DNA of 6,067 nucleotides from Acidobacteria bacterium UBA6911. Its GTDB lineage: Bacteria > Acidobacteriota > UBA6911. The stretch is taken from assembly GCA_002451015.1 (NCBI GenBank), contig DKBB01000072.1, positions 1 to 6,067 of the forward strand, given 5' to 3'. A program made the translations under genes and the position numbers. The notes beneath the pieces are model-generated. The model had not been told where the DNA came from. It did not search any database and saw only the letters and a program-made list of their open reading frames with translations. Positions 5,370-6,067 of the stretch are shown here, in pieces (position 1 is the stretch's first letter; each line of letters starts with the position of its first letter).

Positions 5370-5900
5370 ATGATACTAACTCGCAATGAAATCTTAAAGG
5401 CCGTACAAACAGGTGACATTGTTATCGATCCTTTTGAAGAGTCTGCGTTGGATGCTGCTTCGTACGACATGACTTTGTATCATCAGATACGAGTTTTTAT
5501 TGAGGGACTTAATGAAATCGATTTAATGGAAATGGCCCAGGATGCCGGCACCCTTTTGAATATCACGCGAATCATAGATGTCCCGGCTGAGAGCTACTAT
5601 CTCCTAAAACCAGGAGAATTGGTGCTGGGTATGACTCTTGAGAAACTCACCTTGCCTCCGAATATTGCCGGATCACTGGAAGGGCGAAGCCGATTTGCCC
5701 GCATGGGATTAATGGTGCACGTCACTGCAAGCTTTCTGCAGCCGGGTATTCATAACACACGCCAGGTTTTCGAAATATTCAATGCCAGCAGAAATGCAAT
5801 AAAGCTTAGATCGGGTGTAAGAATTGCACAGGTTATTTTCGAACGATGCGAGGGAAACGCAACCTATGCAGGAGTTTATGCAAATCAGCGTAAAATATAG
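5370..5900 (+). CDS. dcd: dCTP deaminase family protein
   Basis: The 176-residue product is a trimeric-dUTPase-fold dCTP deaminase, which converts dCTP to dUTP (or to dUMP in bifunctional members) for dTTP synthesis. It starts MILTRNEILKAV and has the conserved LDAASYDMTL (27-36), LEGRSRFARMGLMVHVTA (103-120) and FEIFN (134-138). By comparison with E. coli Dcd, S107, R111, A120 and E135 correspond to the active-site S111, R115, A124 and catalytic E138. The loop between A120 and E135 is one residue longer than in E. coli and reads QPGIHNTRQV in place of DPGWSGCIV; I recall similar loops in other short Dcd proteins. The start is supported by GAGG six bases upstream. The length is within the family range, so the gene appears intact despite the IS scar just downstream. 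Monofunctional versus bifunctional activity is undecided. Confidence 0.92.
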   Translation: MILTRNEILKAVQTGDIVIDPFEESALDAASYDMTLYHQIRVFIEGLNEIDLMEMAQDAGTLLNITRIIDVPAESYYLLKPGELVLGMTLEKLTLPPNIAGSLEGRSRFARMGLMVHVTASFLQPGIHNTRQVFEIFNASRNAIKLRSGVRIAQVIFERCEGNATYAGVYANQRKI

Positions 5901-5923
5901 ATAGGCAGGAAAGCTCGGCATAT

Positions 5924-6067
5924 CGCGGCACTGAGTATTGTGGATCACGCGAGCATCACGAATACCAGCTCTATCTTGCGGTAGAAAATATTGATCACTC
6001 ACGAACCAAGGCCCGTAGCCCCCAATCGAACGGGATCTGTGAATGCTTTCATAAAACCATCCTTCAG
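5924..6067 (+). mobile_element. IS481-like transposase fragment, 5'-truncated, running off the right edge
   Basis: One frame encodes 48 residues matching the C-terminal half of an IS481-type DDE transposase catalytic core: RGTEYCG, then EHHEYQLYLAVENIDH, then TKARSPQSNGICECFHKT. The Glu in NGICE is the third catalytic acid of the DDE triad; the usual continuation is NGICERFHKT, so the Cys after it is unusual. The frame has no start codon and is closed upstream by a TAA at 5891-5893. The residues before RGTEYCG read ESSAY where the family has LTD, so the second catalytic Asp is absent. Homology thus begins abruptly at about 5920, some 20 bases after the dCTP deaminase stop. This is an inactive remnant or the edge of a rearranged element. 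Confidence 0.85.

Overview
The window is an ordinary-looking bacterial chromosomal segment of moderate GC. It carries several unrelated short transcription units, a structured intergenic repeat and the remains of an insertion sequence. The lipoprotein-type signal on the largest protein points to a Gram-negative-style cell envelope. The large tandem regulatory-like-domain protein with a CPGC-YADC motif resembles proteins I associate with Acidobacteria and Planctomycetes/Verrucomicrobia-type genomes. That assignment is a weak inference and no marker gene is present.

Layout. 1-512 holds no convincing gene: an open frame runs off the left edge, two T-tailed hairpins read rightward (160-188 and 236-258), and a doubtful 61-codon frame lies on the minus strand. 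513-863 (+) is a small protein built from about five [YF]D[YF]-x-R-S-x-H-F-x-G repeats, probably all beta. From 3389 down to 1064 on the minus strand runs a compact three-gene unit: a 425-aa lipoprotein made of four carboxypeptidase-regulatory-like beta domains, an 89-aa membrane-anchored or lipoprotein-like peptide, and a 261-aa class I SAM methyltransferase. Both junctions are ATGA overlaps, so the three are very probably translated as a coupled operon.

The divergent intergenic region 3390-3888 contains a perfect 38-bp palindrome made of four alternating copies of one 8-mer. A third GC-rich hairpin follows 19 bp later. This is REP/BIME-like architecture and not a simple terminator.

From 3889 rightward three plus-strand genes follow: a YbjQ/UPF0145 protein (105 aa), an ADP-ribosylglycohydrolase (265 aa) and a dCTP deaminase (176 aa). 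Gaps of 279 and 86 bp argue against one tight operon. The first two each have a candidate extended -10 promoter. The hydrolase and deaminase both act on nucleotide-type substrates but nothing shows that they work together. Twenty-three bases after the deaminase stop, an IS481-like transposase sequence begins mid-protein and leaves through the right edge, marking an insertion-sequence scar.

I see no rRNA, tRNA, CRISPR array or complete mobile element. I did not find a clear-cut new system. The strongest candidates for a second look are the ATGA-coupled lipoprotein/small protein/methyltransferase operon, the YDY-repeat protein and the nested palindrome.
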